Below are positions 25,071-38,300 of a stretch of 64,000 nt of DNA, piece after piece. The notes under the pieces were generated by a model that worked only from the letters and a program-made list of their open reading frames with translations, made no database searches and was not told the origin of the DNA. The stretch is taken from the NCBI GenBank assembly GCA_020086605.1, contig JACBWW010000070.1, positions 1,409,385-1,473,384 on the forward strand. Reading direction: 5' to 3'. The stretch is from Lanius collurio (taxonomy: Eukaryota > Chordata > Aves > Passeriformes > Laniidae). A program made the position numbers and the translations under genes. How positions within the stretch are numbered: the first letter of the stretch is position 1; each line of letters starts with the position of its first letter.

Positions 25071-26278
25071 TCTATATGATCTGGAAGCATCCCAGATAAA
25101 TGCCAGAGAGAAATCTGGGTATGCATCATCTCTCTGTGCACTAAGGTTTCCTTTGAAGGGAAACTTGTGGATACAGAGAAAGAACTACAATACATCCTTG
25201 TCTAGATGGGTGGAAAGTAGGTGCACAACAGAGCACATTTGCTCAACACTACAGAAGACAATTTTGGCTCAGAGCTAAATTATTTTATCCAAATCCTCCA
25301 AAGAAGTTACAGGTAATTTTCTTCCCTTGCCTGAGTTTTAAACCTTCTTTTAAAAAGAGAAAACTGCCATTGACCAAAACACCTTTTTCTAATATATACC
25401 TAGTTTCTAGTAATTTATAGAAATATTGGGAGATGGAGGATGAAGATGGTGGTCATTGCAATTGACTGTTTCTTTAATCCACATCTGAAAATGCTAATAT
25501 TGCTTGCAAAGTCTGTGTGAATGATGAGAAAGTAATTTCTTTTATATAAACCCACAAATAATGCCCAATGCCAGCTTTTATTTTCATTAGGAAAACATTA
25601 CTTTTAGAAGCATTACTAGAAGTTTCTAATGTTTACACTGATGAGTCATCTTATTCAATTTAAAATGCATATAAAAATAGTCATTTATGAAAAATCTTAT
25701 AATAAAAATCTTAAATTAAGTATTTAATTTCTTATGCAAAGACAAAAGTTTCACTTTCCTCCTTTCCTCTTTTACATTTTATGCTATTCAATGGCATAGG
25801 AAAAATACAGTAAAAATCAAGGTGTTTCTGATCTTTTCCAATGAGTGCTACTACTTCTACAAAATTCCAAATTTTCCAAAGGTGAAACAGCAACAGGAAA
25901 ATATACAAAATAACATTAACCATGAAAAACACTTTTCTATTATACATATTGTTAGAAGCAGAACCAAGACTCTGGAATATCAAAAAACCTATTTGAAACC
26001 TTGTAAAATCTCATTTTTTTTCCTCATTTAACTGAAAAAGTGCTTTTTAAAGCACTGCAGCCCCAAACTTCCATTACAGAAAAGAAATGGGGATACTAAA
26101 ATTTCTATGCATTTATAGGTCTAATTATAGTGATTCTTTGTCATATTCTCAGATCTGAAAGTTGATTTAGGCAGCAGTTTCAATGAGAGATCCACTAACA
26201 TGATAACAAAGATCTCCAGTAAGACAGTTTTCTTTGTCAGTGTCAAAGCAGATTGGCTACTTGTGATCATATACAAAC
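25071..26278. other. AT-rich non-coding stretch
   Basis: No supported feature. Confidence 0.5.
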
Positions 26279-26323
26279 ACACATACATACATACATACAT
26301 ACATACATACATACATACATACA
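26279..26323. repeat. ACAT tetranucleotide microsatellite
   Basis: About eleven perfect ACAT units followed by imperfect ACAA/ATAT units. The tyrosine-cysteine-valine-methionine repeats in the frames over it are translation artefacts. Confidence 0.97.
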
Positions 26324-26561
26324 AACATATATATAAAATAAAGGAAATTAATATCTATAAAGTAATATTTATATGTCATAATTCTGCCAATTTCTGGTTC
26401 AGCAAGACAGAGTTCATCTTGAAAATTGATAATGAGATCTAGAAAACACATCTACTAAAGTAGTGTAATTATCTAGTGGAAACATTTTAAAAGAAACCAT
26501 GTAGACAGTTTTTAGGAATTTGATCACAGCTTCAAAGTTAGATTGTAGCAGCTAAGCCACA

Positions 26562-27215
26562 AGTGATGGGTTGACCTTGGCTGCATGCTAGGTGCACATC
26601 AAGCTTCCCTATCACTTCCACTCCTTGGCTGGACAAGCAGAAAAATGCAAGAGGCTCGTTGGTCAAGATTAGGACAGGGAGAGGTCGCTCAGCAATTTCT
26701 GTCATGATCAGAACAAACTCAGCTTGGGGAAATCAATTTAATTTCTTACTAATCAGAAATCAAACCAAATCATACAACACCTTCTTTCCACCCCTCTTAT
26801 TCATGGGCTCAACTTAACTCAGGATTTCTCTACCTCCTCACCACAGAGGAACAGCATAGGGGGACAGGGACTGGGGGTTGTGGTCAGTTCATCACATCTC
26901 TGCCGTGTCTCTCCCACAGGAGACTGTTCTCTACAAATTTCTCCAATGTGAGTCCTGCCCATGGACTGCATGTTTTTCATGAACTGCTCCAGCGTAGGTC
27001 GCTTCCATTGGATTCAGTCCTTCAGGAACAAAGTGCTTCAGTGTGGATCCCCTGTAGGGTCATGAGTTATCACATATGTTATCACAGAAGTGCTACTGCA
27101 CTGATTGACTGGTTGGTTCAGATCTAACCAGCAGTTCTATTGGTCACAGAGGAAGCTTCTTGTGTATTCTAAAAGAAGTCACCCCTGTAACCCCCTTCCT
27201 TTCTACTTATATTGA
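26562..27215 (-). mobile_element. Solo LTR, second copy of the 10.7-kb family, internally shortened
   Basis: Starts on + with 'gtgatgggttgaccttggc', as does the copy at 10710, and runs through 'cttggggaaatcaattta', 'ggggacagggactggggg' and 'gtcagttcatcac'. On the minus strand its polyadenylation hexamer has changed (plus-strand TTTCTT at 26742-26747 in place of TTTATT). The tandem units kept here ('gaactgctccagcgtagg') differ from those kept in the other copy, and the part holding the promoter is largely missing. The right edge is approximate. No viral genes are adjacent. Confidence 0.8.
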
Positions 27216-27568
27216 ATGAGATCTGAAATTCGCAGGAGTCATCCTGGTAATAAAATGGTAATAAAACATAAAAACGGATTTGTCAGACCCCTCTCATATC
27301 AACTTCCACAGCTCAGCCAAGGATACATTTTTATTCATCTCAGACAGGGATCTAAAATTTAAAATTCCTTCTGGAGCTTGGGGACTTAAGTGATTATTTT
27401 AGACATGAGCAAATGATCACTGTTTCTATTAAATACAATTCAGGATATGCTCTTATACCATATTTTTGTGTCATACTTTTTGTCAGGTCCATATGCCATA
27501 CTCAGCATTAATTTAGTAAAGTGGTTTGCGGCCTTATGTTATTTTTATGCTGAATTATTAGTTTTTCA
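27216..27568. other. Short non-coding stretch
   Basis: Unique-looking DNA between an LTR and a CR1; nothing recognised. Confidence 0.5.
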
Positions 27569-27815
27569 TAGAATCATAGAATGCTTTCAATTGGAAGGAA
27601 ACATTAAAAGTCAGCTGGTCCAACCTCCCCTGCAATAATCTAGGATATCTTCAACTAGATCAAGTTTTTCAAAACTCTGTCCAGCCTGACCTTGAGGGTT
27701 TCCACATTTTTAGTTTTTAATATCTTATGTCCTATTTCTCCCTACAGTTCCCACAGCCTTATGTTGAATGTAGTGTAAACAGTGTGAAAGAAAGGAATAA
27801 GGTCTCTGTTATCGG
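27569..27815 (-). mobile_element. CR1 LINE 3' end, decayed
   Basis: On + it begins 'catagaatcatagaatgctt', followed by 'ttggaagg', 'ctggtccaacctcccctgca' and 'cagcctgaccttgagggttt', all from the CR1 3' UTR read backwards. After about 27715 similarity is weak but resumes with 'gaaaggaataaggtctctg', so the copy probably carries an internal deletion. Confidence 0.85.
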
Positions 27816-30800
27816 TCAGCTCAATTTTTCAGCACATCAATAGGATTAATCTTTTGCAGGATGATAAAAATTAGCTCAATATTTTCAATAATTGCAAAGA
27901 GGAAATAAAAATGAGAGCTGGAACATTTTCACACCATGACAAACCTTATAACATATATTTGAGATATTTTAAGAATATTTTGATTTTATTAGGTTGTTGT
28001 ATCCTGTTGCACATTCCCAAAAGGTAAGTATCAGCAGCTGCCTGTTTCATTCCCCTGTAAAAATTCTATATTTTACTAGTTCATTATGTAGACCCTTCAA
28101 TCTCCATATATTTTTAAAATGGAAACTGGTTTAGAGATCATATCTTAGAATATATTGTGAAGCTACTCTGGGAATGGAGAGTCTTGTCCTAATATCAAAG
28201 ATCAGTTAAAAACCTACATGGACTTCAATGGCTCCCAATCGAAGGCAAACTTTGACTATTCTATAGTACTTTGGATCCATCCATCCTAGAGAGTTTAATA
28301 AGCATAAATATGAGAAGTACTTTTAACAAGTAAGTACATCAAGGCACAAAAAAAGGAAAGGAGCAATAATAATTGCTGGGATAAACCCAGATGTCCAAGT
28401 CCCACCCTAGAAAACAAACCTTATATATGCTAAAAAAACCCAGTTTAGTCACGTAATGTCTCTCAGCAGTGAATAAAAAGAAGCAGATATGCTGAACAAT
28501 TTTAATGCCTGTTTTACAATGAAATTAGTCATATCCTAGTCTCCATTGACTATATCAACAAGATTTTATTGACTATGAAGAAAGAATTGCATAAAAAGCT
28601 CAGATAGACACATCTAAACTCTATACATAGTGAGATAAATCCCACCTAAACACTTGGAAATCGTTATGTAAGAAATTAAATACTTTTTAACTTCATTTCT
28701 TTTTTCAAAAAAGATTAATGAAAGTAACTGTAAAGCTTATTTTCCTGAAAACTTTATATCTTTGTATCTCCCAGGGGCGCTTTTTTGCCTTTCTGTTTGA
28801 AGGTGATTGGTTGGGGGGGTTTTGGTTTTCTTTTTTCATTTTTACCAAGAAATTAAAAACCTAAAAAGACTTAGACAAATGAAGAGAAGATAGTACAGCA
28901 AGGCAATTTTTGATCTTTTAGTAGTGAGTTGATATGTTTTTCACTTAAGCCACTTACAAAATTATTTTATCTTGCCAGACAGTGATAACTTTTTTTTTTT
29001 AAATACTGCTGCTTGCTCCTCTTTCTATATGCTTCATTCCTCTTATACATTTCTACATATGCAAATATCAGCCTATAATTTCTCTCTGCACCATGAAACT
29101 AATAACCTGTGATGGAATGATAATTTAATTGAATTTACTTCAAAGCGAATGTTGTGCTGTCATTTCAAGCAAAGTTTCAATAAATCTTGTCTAAATACTG
29201 TGTAGTTCCTTAAAGAATAGTCTTTTCAAGCTCAGAAACCTCTTCATTAATTTATTTTGATAGGTTTAGACATCCCAGGAGAGCTCTTTTTTGCAAACAC
29301 CTATTCAAATGTAAGTTGACATGCTAGGGGTAAAAGTACTATTATGTTCTTTAGTTGGTGTTTCCAAGGATATGAGAGTTATAAAGGGTCAATATCCATC
29401 TGGTACTGAGGAAGATCACTAAGCAGAAAGTTTACATTTCAGAACTAATTATTGTACAAGTTATTTGTAACTAGGTCTCTGCAGAACAAGCAAACTCCCA
29501 CAAATTGGACTCTCATTATGTGTGCTCACAGGAGCATCATTTCTGTATTGAAATTCCAATTTCTGACAGCAAAACTCCGTAGGAAGATTTTACATGATGC
29601 TGCTCCATAATGGTCGAGATCCCCTGTCCTGGTAGAGTTTTCTAGGACCAACTGGCTAGCTTTATCATTAAAGTATATCTGACTGACAGCACCATCTATT
29701 CATGAGTCTTGGAAAGGTCAACAAGATGCATCTGGAACACGTATTTGCAACTGAACTTCTGCTTGAAAGGTGAATTAAAATAATGGAACTGTAAATAAGG
29801 GGATTCAACAGAATATAAATGAGAAAGAAACTCTGAAAGACTTCTGACAAGGTTCTTTAGTAGGACAGGAAAATTACTTGTATCTAAGGCAATTATAAAA
29901 TAACTAATTCCTAAATTTTTCTGACTAAACCAAGCCTCTGAAATATGGTGTTTATCTTTCCAACTTTTCTGGCATAACAACCATGAAATGTCTCTCCTGT
30001 ACAACACCTATAATTACAAATTTTTCATATTCAGTGTTATTGCCTAAAACAGACAAGAACTGCATTTTCAGAATACACAGACTTCATAACTGAAAGGCTG
30101 CCAAGCTGAATTTGAAAGTTTCCACCTTAAAGAACTTTAATTTTCACAGCAATCAAAGGAGAAATTATCTGATAGAGATACTTGTAGATTACAGACACAT
30201 CCAGGATAAAGAGCCATCTCTGATCCTCTAACAACTGAATGAGCAGGAAATAAATTTAATAAATTTGTGGGGTTGGTTTTGTCTATGTCCAAAGAAAGAC
30301 CGTATTGATCAGTTGGAATCAGACTCCCAAGAGAGGCAGAGTAAATAGGATGAAATAAAAAATAACCAAGAAATGTTCATTAGCATCAATATCACACAGA
30401 GGCTACTGTTTTCTAGGCTTCAAAATTGCAGTTATGCAAAAAGGCAACTTTCAGACTCACTGGTGCAGAATCTTGAGTGTCAAGGCAAGGTGAACAGGAC
30501 TTCCAGTACCTCCTACAAAAACTGAATAGCAAGCTGTTTATCCTCAGTTCATCTGCAATATGAATCAGCCCCGACATGACTTAAATCTGTGATCAAAGGG
30601 GGTGCATAAACCAAACTTATTAGTGCTATAGCTGAACCAAGTACAAGCAAATCTAAATATTTCCCCCAAAACTTTTAATGAAAAAAAAATACAGAATATA
30701 AACTAATACTTTCCATCTTAAAATATTCCAAAACCCAAAAAGACTTCATTTTTATTTCATGTGTAAAAGATTTAACATGTAAGTATTAGAATGTTGGTGC

Positions 30801-31424
30801 CTTGACTGGTCATTTTCACTGATTGTTATTGATTGAGAAACCAATACTTGAGTTCTAGAAACAATATATTATGTTATGCTGTGTTACACTTAATATAAAT
30901 GTTATAGTTACTGTATTATTTTACACAATTATGTCTTTGGATATGCGGATCTTTTACACTATCTGTGCTAACATATAGTATATTTTTTGCACTTGTCTGT
31001 TGCAAACTATTCATGAAATACCAAACATTTATATTCTTTCAATGCTTCAAACACCAAAGCCTAACAAAGCTACATTTAATTTTTTTCTACATTCTTATTA
31101 AACGTCTGCAATTAAATTCAAGTCTTCTCAAGTTAAACATGCTTCAGGGGAGTGCCGATTTTGATGACTTTAATGGAATCTGGATTTCATATATTGATAT
31201 ACTTCTCATTGGCACACTTAACATTGACACTACCTTACATAAAGATCTAAACTTTTCTGGAATACAGCTGACTGCAAATCAGAAGTTTCCAGCTGTTTCT
31301 AAACTGCAGTGAATATGCATGCTGCATCTTGTGGACCCAGTGCCTTCACTTTTCACATAATTACTCTCTTGTCAACTCTGTCCTTCTTTCCAATAATTCC
31401 AGCTCATTCTATTTGCAGCTTCCA
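27816..31424. other. AT-rich non-coding stretch
   Basis: Nothing recognised as a repeat or gene. A possible 31-base mini-exon shape (acceptor TTTTATTAG before 27993, donor AAAAG|GTAAGTATC near 28023) is too short to support. A frame of 103 codons on - (29696-30007) is within chance. Confidence 0.45.
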
Positions 31425-31861
31425 CTAAAATGAAAACCACAAGCTTCTCTCTTCCCCCCACTCCCTCTGGTGAGAGTGACAAAACGCAGAGGTTAAGAAC
31501 AACATACGGGAAACAACAATCAGATAAGAAAACAAACAGTAACAGCATCATTATTAATAAAAAAAAAATCTACAAAACCAGAGTGATTTACAGTCAAAAA
31601 TGCTCACCAACCAACCTGCTGCCACATGACCCCTAAAATTGTGACAAAATGGCAGCAAGACCCTTTTCTGTCCGCCTTTTTCTTCCTGACCATAATTCAC
31701 GCCCCACTCCTTCTCAGAAGTGAGAATCCCTTACTTCCACCCTGTGGCAATTATGGGAGGAGGTATAGAATAACAATCTAGAAATGCCCACGGGCTTCCA
31801 GGCTCTGCTGCCTCCCAGCTAGTGCGAAAAAATAAACTGTCCTGCCGAGAACCAGGATACA
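31425..31861 (-). mobile_element. Solo LTR, avian 'TGT-CCTGG...' family, old
   Basis: Read on the minus strand it starts TGTATCCTGGTTCTCGGC and continues with CAGTTTATTTTTTCG. This matches the start of a widespread avian endogenous-retrovirus LTR whose ends are TGTCCTGG...ACGACA (related in end sequence to the LTR at 45079). The other end has the pyrimidine-rich 'cttccccccactccctctgg' block typical of the region before the LTR's 3' terminus. The left edge is uncertain by tens of bases. The copy is diverged and carries no viral genes. Confidence 0.65.
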
Positions 31862-34800
31862 CCTTCACAGTTAAAAAGTGCTTGTCAACATTCAGAGGGG
31901 GCCTACTGTGCTTAATTTTGTGGTAAAATATAAAAATGGTAGATCAGCTAGGAAGTAGAATTTGGACAGTTTGTGCTTTTGAAGGGAAACAGAGTTGCAG
32001 CATATACACATGTGGTTCATTTACGGATGGATTTCTGAGTAACCTTGCAAATGACAACACAGTCCACTGAAAAATTATAGCAGCTCTCCAGATGTTTAAT
32101 TTAGGATAAGATAAATGGCATGCTGTTTGGATTTCTCTACAACTAGAAAAGATGAGGTTCAACATCAAGTTGAATATCTGTCTGCTCTTTCAGTAATTTC
32201 ACAGTAGGGTTATTAGAGACTATTCAGTCTAGACTAATTGAAGGAAAGTTCATTGCTGTTGGAAATAGGTATCTGTAAAGTAATATTTCATTTCAACCAG
32301 AAAGACAAATTGTTGTGTGTGTTACACTTGAAATAATTACAGTAACCTCTCTAGAGAACGGAGGTAATATATGAGAATACTCAGTTAATTGTGATATGTG
32401 ATACGTTATCCCTCTGAAGCTTAATGCAACAGGAACTCCATAAAAGACATTTGAGAACTCTGATATCATTCCTTACCAACTGCAGGAGTACATAGCAAAA
32501 TAAAGTCATTGCTCACTCTAAAAAGAAATTTTCCGCCTTGAGAATGGCAAAGAGTTCTACAGTTTTTTTTTTCTCATAACATTATTTTAATATGGAATAA
32601 TCATTATTATATTTTACGAAAGCCTAGAACATACAATCTACTTGTATCTTTAATCAGTTAACATCAATTAGGATATCAACAATTTGCATGATGCCTTTGA
32701 AGAAAGAATATGGAAGAGAAGTATCAATTCACTACCTATTACAATAAGGGGAGGTTGCACATCCTAGGCTATTTCTAAATCAGAATGATATGAGGCTTTT
32801 CACACTTAGAAGCAAAACCATTTTGAAGGGTTTGAAGAAATCTCTTTCCACCTTTATTAAAACTTTTGCTTAGAAGCATCAATGCCTATTTTCACACAAT
32901 GATTGGACTTTAACCTCTCAACAACCAGCAGTTTGAATAACCTTCATAGTCACCATCTAAACCAGATTTTTTGTTAGTATCTCTTCATTATAAGCAGGTA
33001 GATTCAAGATGCTTTCATTCTCCATAGTTATAGAGGCTATTTATGGGTATCAAGATGAAAGAATGGGTAGTTTTTTTATGTTATTTTCAGATTTATTTCA
33101 AAACGTGTGAAATGCTAGCCAAACTAATAAAGAAGGCATTTTCACAGGAATGTATATCTGCTTGAAATGGCTGCTTCCAAGCACTAAACAAATATACAAA
33201 GAAACACAAAGTAATAGTGATCTATTATCTGTCTCCATTCTTAATATTTTTTTAATCTTTATATAAAGGAGAATAAGATAATTTAACTCCAGCTGTCTGA
33301 TCCTTGATCCTGATTGCAACAGAGCCTGAGAACTACAGAAAGACTTTTCTACCAGAGCTGGCAATTATGACATAGAAAGTGCAATATTTCAGGAAAATTC
33401 TAATCTGCTCAATTAGGGCAGATCATACTGTATTGCTAAAGCTCCTGTAAGGAAGAGTAACACAAAAGATGTTTCCCAGCCTCAAAACAAGATGGCTTCA
33501 TTGCTTAAACTCGGCCAAGAAATAACAAAAAGCTTACTGCCAAGTACAGCAGAAGTCATGGGTGCACATCTGGGTCTTACTCAAATCTGAGTTTCACCTG
33601 TGTAAATTAAAAAATAACTTGATCAAGGTCATTACATTTAGAGCAATTTAAAAACAATGTAAGGTTAAAATTAGGCCAATCACTTAAAAAAAAAATAAAA
33701 TTTATTTAAAAGGGGTATAGCTTGTGTAGACTTTTCTACTCCTCTTGACTACTTTCCTAAATCCCAAAGGTATTTTTGTGTGATTTTCATTTAATTCTAA
33801 GTCATGCTATAGTATAGATGAAACTTTTTTTTATTAAATCTCTGCAATTCTAAACCAGCTGGGAGACAACATATGTTTGCTTGCTGCTTTGAAACAGATT
33901 TTAGTATTTTGTGGCTCAAAATTATGTAAATAGTAATAGTAACTCTCCATGAGACATGCTAGAGGTCAGGTATAGACAAATACACAAGCCAACAATAAAC
34001 AAATCATTTAATTTCACCTGAAAATATATGTTTACATTACAAGTTTGTTTTAACCATTACTTGAACACTACTCATTCTCTTCAAAAACCTGACCTTAATG
34101 AGTAACAAGTGATGGCAAGTTTGCACCACTTCCCAGGTTGATATAGCCAATATAGTCATAGCAGCTTGCAAAACGTGGGAGAAATGATGCAGAACTCTAT
34201 ATTTCAAATTATCTTTGCTCTTTGGTAAAGAGTTGTTTTGTATAATTACAGTTAGATTGACTAAGTTCTCTGGTAACTGAAAACCCCTACTAAAAACTCT
34301 CTACATACCTTCAGAGTTCCCCAACCATCCTTGTTGTAGTAATCCACAAATATTTTTGCATCCTTTCAAATAATTAGTCTTTAAACGTGCATGCACAGAC
34401 TATATTCCAATGCAAAACAATTTATTTCTTGTCTTGCAGTCCTTTACTTACCCTAAATCAGTTAAACAGTCAATTAGTTTATTATTTAATTGGAACTACA
34501 GTAACAGTTGCAGTACCGTTAGCTCTGAATTGTAGCAAGAAACCTTACAGTCTGTGTCTCATCCCTCAGGGTGGGGATAACAAAGGTAGAGATACTCTTT
34601 GTGCATAACACTTCATAAATGATTCTAGCTATTGTTTAGTATTTCAGAAATAGAGAAAGCTCAAAGAGCTTTTAAAAGCCTGCAGTTATCTTTTAAAGGC
34701 ATACAGTTAGTACCCAGTTCTAGGAAGACAAATTCTGTTTTTCTAATATGAACTAAAGAGCAGCCGTGTGGCTTCCATTCAGGCTTCACAAATTGATTTT

Positions 34801-35290
34801 TATCTTTTCTGAGGTTAAACTGCTTGCTATAATTAATACTGCCTCCAGGTAGTTGTAACTTTTACAAATAATATTCAGCATGTGATAATAGGTCTCACTG
34901 GCCATGAGAGCAGCATGGGGTCACATTAATACAGATTAAATGGTCTTGAAAAAAATTCACGATTAAATTTATCTTTTCAGCTCTTTTCTCTTACAAATAA
35001 CCCTGTAGTAGAAATAGGAAAAGGAAAAACCGTATCAAATCCAGATAAAGTTTGTCTCTTCCAATTGCCTTGAATTGCCGAAGTGCTATTCATACGTATT
35101 CTTATCTTTATCTTAATGGATCAGGTTTCACCTTTCAAGTGCTGTAAATCCATAATAAGGTTTTTGAATACAGTATTCAAAGCACTTGCTGGAGTACACT
35201 GTATTTAAATGGCGGGTCACACAGCCGAAACACTTGTTCCACTGTCTTCTTGGTTTCAATGGTATGCATTTCACTGTTCTTTACAGTGCA
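31862..35290. other. AT-rich non-coding stretch
   Basis: No supported feature; short chance frames on both strands. Confidence 0.5.
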
Positions 35291-35366
35291 TCTCATCTCA
35301 TCTCATCTCATCTCATCTCATCTCATCTCATCTCATCTCATCTCATCTCATCTCATCTCATCTCAT
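35291..35366. repeat. TCTCA pentanucleotide microsatellite, 15 units
   Basis: Fifteen uninterrupted TCTCA (equivalently CATCT) units with no mismatch, giving Leu-Ile-Ser-Ser-His repeats in all three plus frames. The lack of interruptions suggests a young, probably length-polymorphic locus. Confidence 0.98.
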
Positions 35367-38300
35367 GCACAACAATATAAAATTAATAATACTAACATTC
35401 AATTTGCTCTTTTTACTCTATCTGAAAACACAAAGACAAGGTAAAGAATCTTGTTTTCATCCCAGTTACAGTGTAAATTGAAGAGCTAGTGGATGCTTAG
35501 ACACTTTTTCAATAGCTGTAGAGGTTTTCCCAGACCAAAAAGAAGAACATGGTACATACCCAGTACATCTAACATCTGTCAAGAACACAGATGATGTCTA
35601 TGAGTCACTATTGAAAGCTGGAATTTAAACCATGCTCAAATTTTAATGCAGAGTCAGCTAGCTCTCTAAGAACACAGAAAGCCCAGGAGTAAGATGGCAT
35701 GAGTGTAATTTGTACAGCCAATGGACCAATGCCCTGGAGAAAAACTAGGAAAGAAACTGACCACAGGAGCACACAAATTTTTAATACTTTGTTCTTATGA
35801 CATATTCGCTACCTTGGAATTTAGGACAACATTTAAGACACCAATACAAGCAAAGTCAGTGATCAAATTAGAATGAGAAATCTGGTGGGTCTCAAGAAGT
35901 TTCAGTTGCTTCAGCTAATTGATGAGAAAATTTGTAACTCTTATGAAGGCTGAATGGCTGCACAATCATCTCTCCCAGGAACTGAAAAAAATCCCATGAC
36001 TCCTCAAAGTACAAGATGCAAACAACATCTCTTGCTTTCTGTATTATACAGAAATTTGAATGTATTTCTAGACATAAGTGTGAATAGAACATAGTATTCA
36101 TAAATATTTCTGCTGCTGAAGTGTGAAAGAGAAAATCCATAATACTGAAAAATTCAGACACAAGACATCTATGACAAAACCACCTACTCAGTATAAACTA
36201 TAGACCAAGTTAAGATCTCATATCTCATTTCCAGCCCTCAATACATCTACATAACCTCATTTCCCACATTAGTTTTATCTCCATTATGTTCTCAAGGGTG
36301 TTGAAAAGAACTACTTTATAATCTAACCTAGTACTACTAAATCAATTATTTAAAAATTAGCAGCTCCACTGCTTATTAAACAGTTATTTTCTTCTGTTTA
36401 AGTAGGATTTTGCACTGTTGATAATCATCGTACACCCACAAAAAGTGGGATATTTAACCATAGCAGCCATGTAGGCATCATTTCAGTAATGACTTGCGCC
36501 ACTGCTCTGGTGTTCTGACCTCACTGCGCCTCCCTAGATCAAGTTTGGCATTATGACACTGATATCTTAAACACTAACAGCCCTCTTGAGACCAATTGAG
36601 GCAGCTTGAGATGGTCTCAGAATACTAAACATCCATATCTTGAATGGGTTCTGATTCATGAGGAGCACACTTCCAACAGTCAAGTACTCCCCTACAAAGT
36701 GAGTTCTTAGTCTCAGAGGTGGTTAAAAAGTGAAAAAGGAGCAAAGGAGCCAGAAAAGCTTGAAACTGCTTTATATGACACTTGGCCTAGGTAATGTTAG
36801 AGAATATATTATGGGTCAATAGAGCAGTCACTCACAAACTCACAATGCTCTGAGTTTGTATTCTTCCCATGAGGATAGGATTGCTTTGTTAGTTCATTCT
36901 TACAAAAGAAAAAAAATTAAAAAAAAAAAAAGAAGAAAAAAGTGCCATTCAGGAAACACTTATCTTATTCATTATATTGGTAGAGGCAGAAAATATCAGT
37001 TTTTCAATCTTCCTTTTATGTAGCTTGAGTACTTGACCAGAAAGAAAGCTGCAGTATACTTGCCCGTGCACTAATAACAAAGACATTACGATTAAAATAT
37101 AAATGTTAAAACTGGATAAAACCAAAAAGTCTGGTGGTTGTTTAGACAAATAAAAAGCTACAAAGTAAAAAGCAGATAACTGAAGACATTTTGTTTCAGA
37201 ACCAGATATTCAAAAGTTTTGCAAATTTTATGCTAAATCATAGAAAAATTCTTCAGTATTCCACTTTAAAATATTCTTAGCTCATGGTCTTCACACAGGC
37301 ACGGAGGTTCCTACAGCCCTTTTCACTTGTTAGCTCTCTAAAAATTTAAATTATCTTATTACAATAATAAACTAAAGCTCAGTTTTAAGCGCTCCTATGG
37401 GAATGAATGCCTGAAAGGATTATTATGGGTTTTGAAGGCAGTGACCCCTTGGCCATCCATTTGAATCTAATTTGACTAAGTAATAGCATTAAACATCCAA
37501 TGAATATTTATTGGAATAAATAAAATTACATGTATACTGTTATTTTTGATTAATGATTTAAATCTGATTCTCCTTGATTCTTGAAAAAAAATTATATTTC
37601 CATATTACCATTAATATGCAAATACATTTTAAAGATAGGTCTATTAATTTCTAAGTCAGACTGTTTTAGAAGAAATGAAGGCAAAGAGAGTGTGATACAC
37701 TAAAAGGAGACATGTATCTTATTTTCTTTATACATCAATGTTTTATAAACAAGTTCTGATTGCTCTACAACTGAATAATAAAGGTGTAATTACAAACTCT
37801 TGCCTCATCTCAAATTCTATGAGATTGCTAGTAGATATATTATAGAAAAAACCTTATGATAGAATGAAAGCAAAAAAAAAGACATACAACTCTGTATTCT
37901 CTTTTCACACCTCTTCATCCATCTGAAAAGTAACCCTAAATTAAATCAATGAGTATGCTTAGTATGTATGCCATAAGTAATTGAGGGTCAAGTCTTGAAG
38001 ATGTTGTCTTTTGAGGATCAAATATTCCAGGTATTATATCACTGTTCTTTCTAAACCATATTGTTGCATAGATGAGAGTAACTAGACAAGCAGTTAATCC
38101 ATCTAGGTATGGCTTTGACTGGGACAGCTAACAGACGTCCTCAATGAAGCTCAGTAATTATTGACCTGACTCTTCTCAGTATGAAACATCAGACTGAGGT
38201 GATGAATAAAATCACATATCTATAAGGTTTAAAATTGTACTTCTGGAACCTGGCTGGTGTTCCAGAAAATGTCTCTGTAACAAAAAAAAAAGCCAATAAA

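Noticed and set aside
26121..26451. Frames with Tyr-Met-Cys-Val or Thr-Tyr-Ile-His repeats
   Set aside because: Translation of the ACAT microsatellite.
27993..28024. 31-base micro-exon between TTTTATTAG and GTAAGTATC
   Set aside because: Acceptor and donor motifs this short occur by chance in intronic DNA; no flanking exon or frame supports it.
35186..35481. Three overlapping frames with Ser-His-Leu-Ile repeats
   Set aside because: Translation of the TCTCA microsatellite in all frames.
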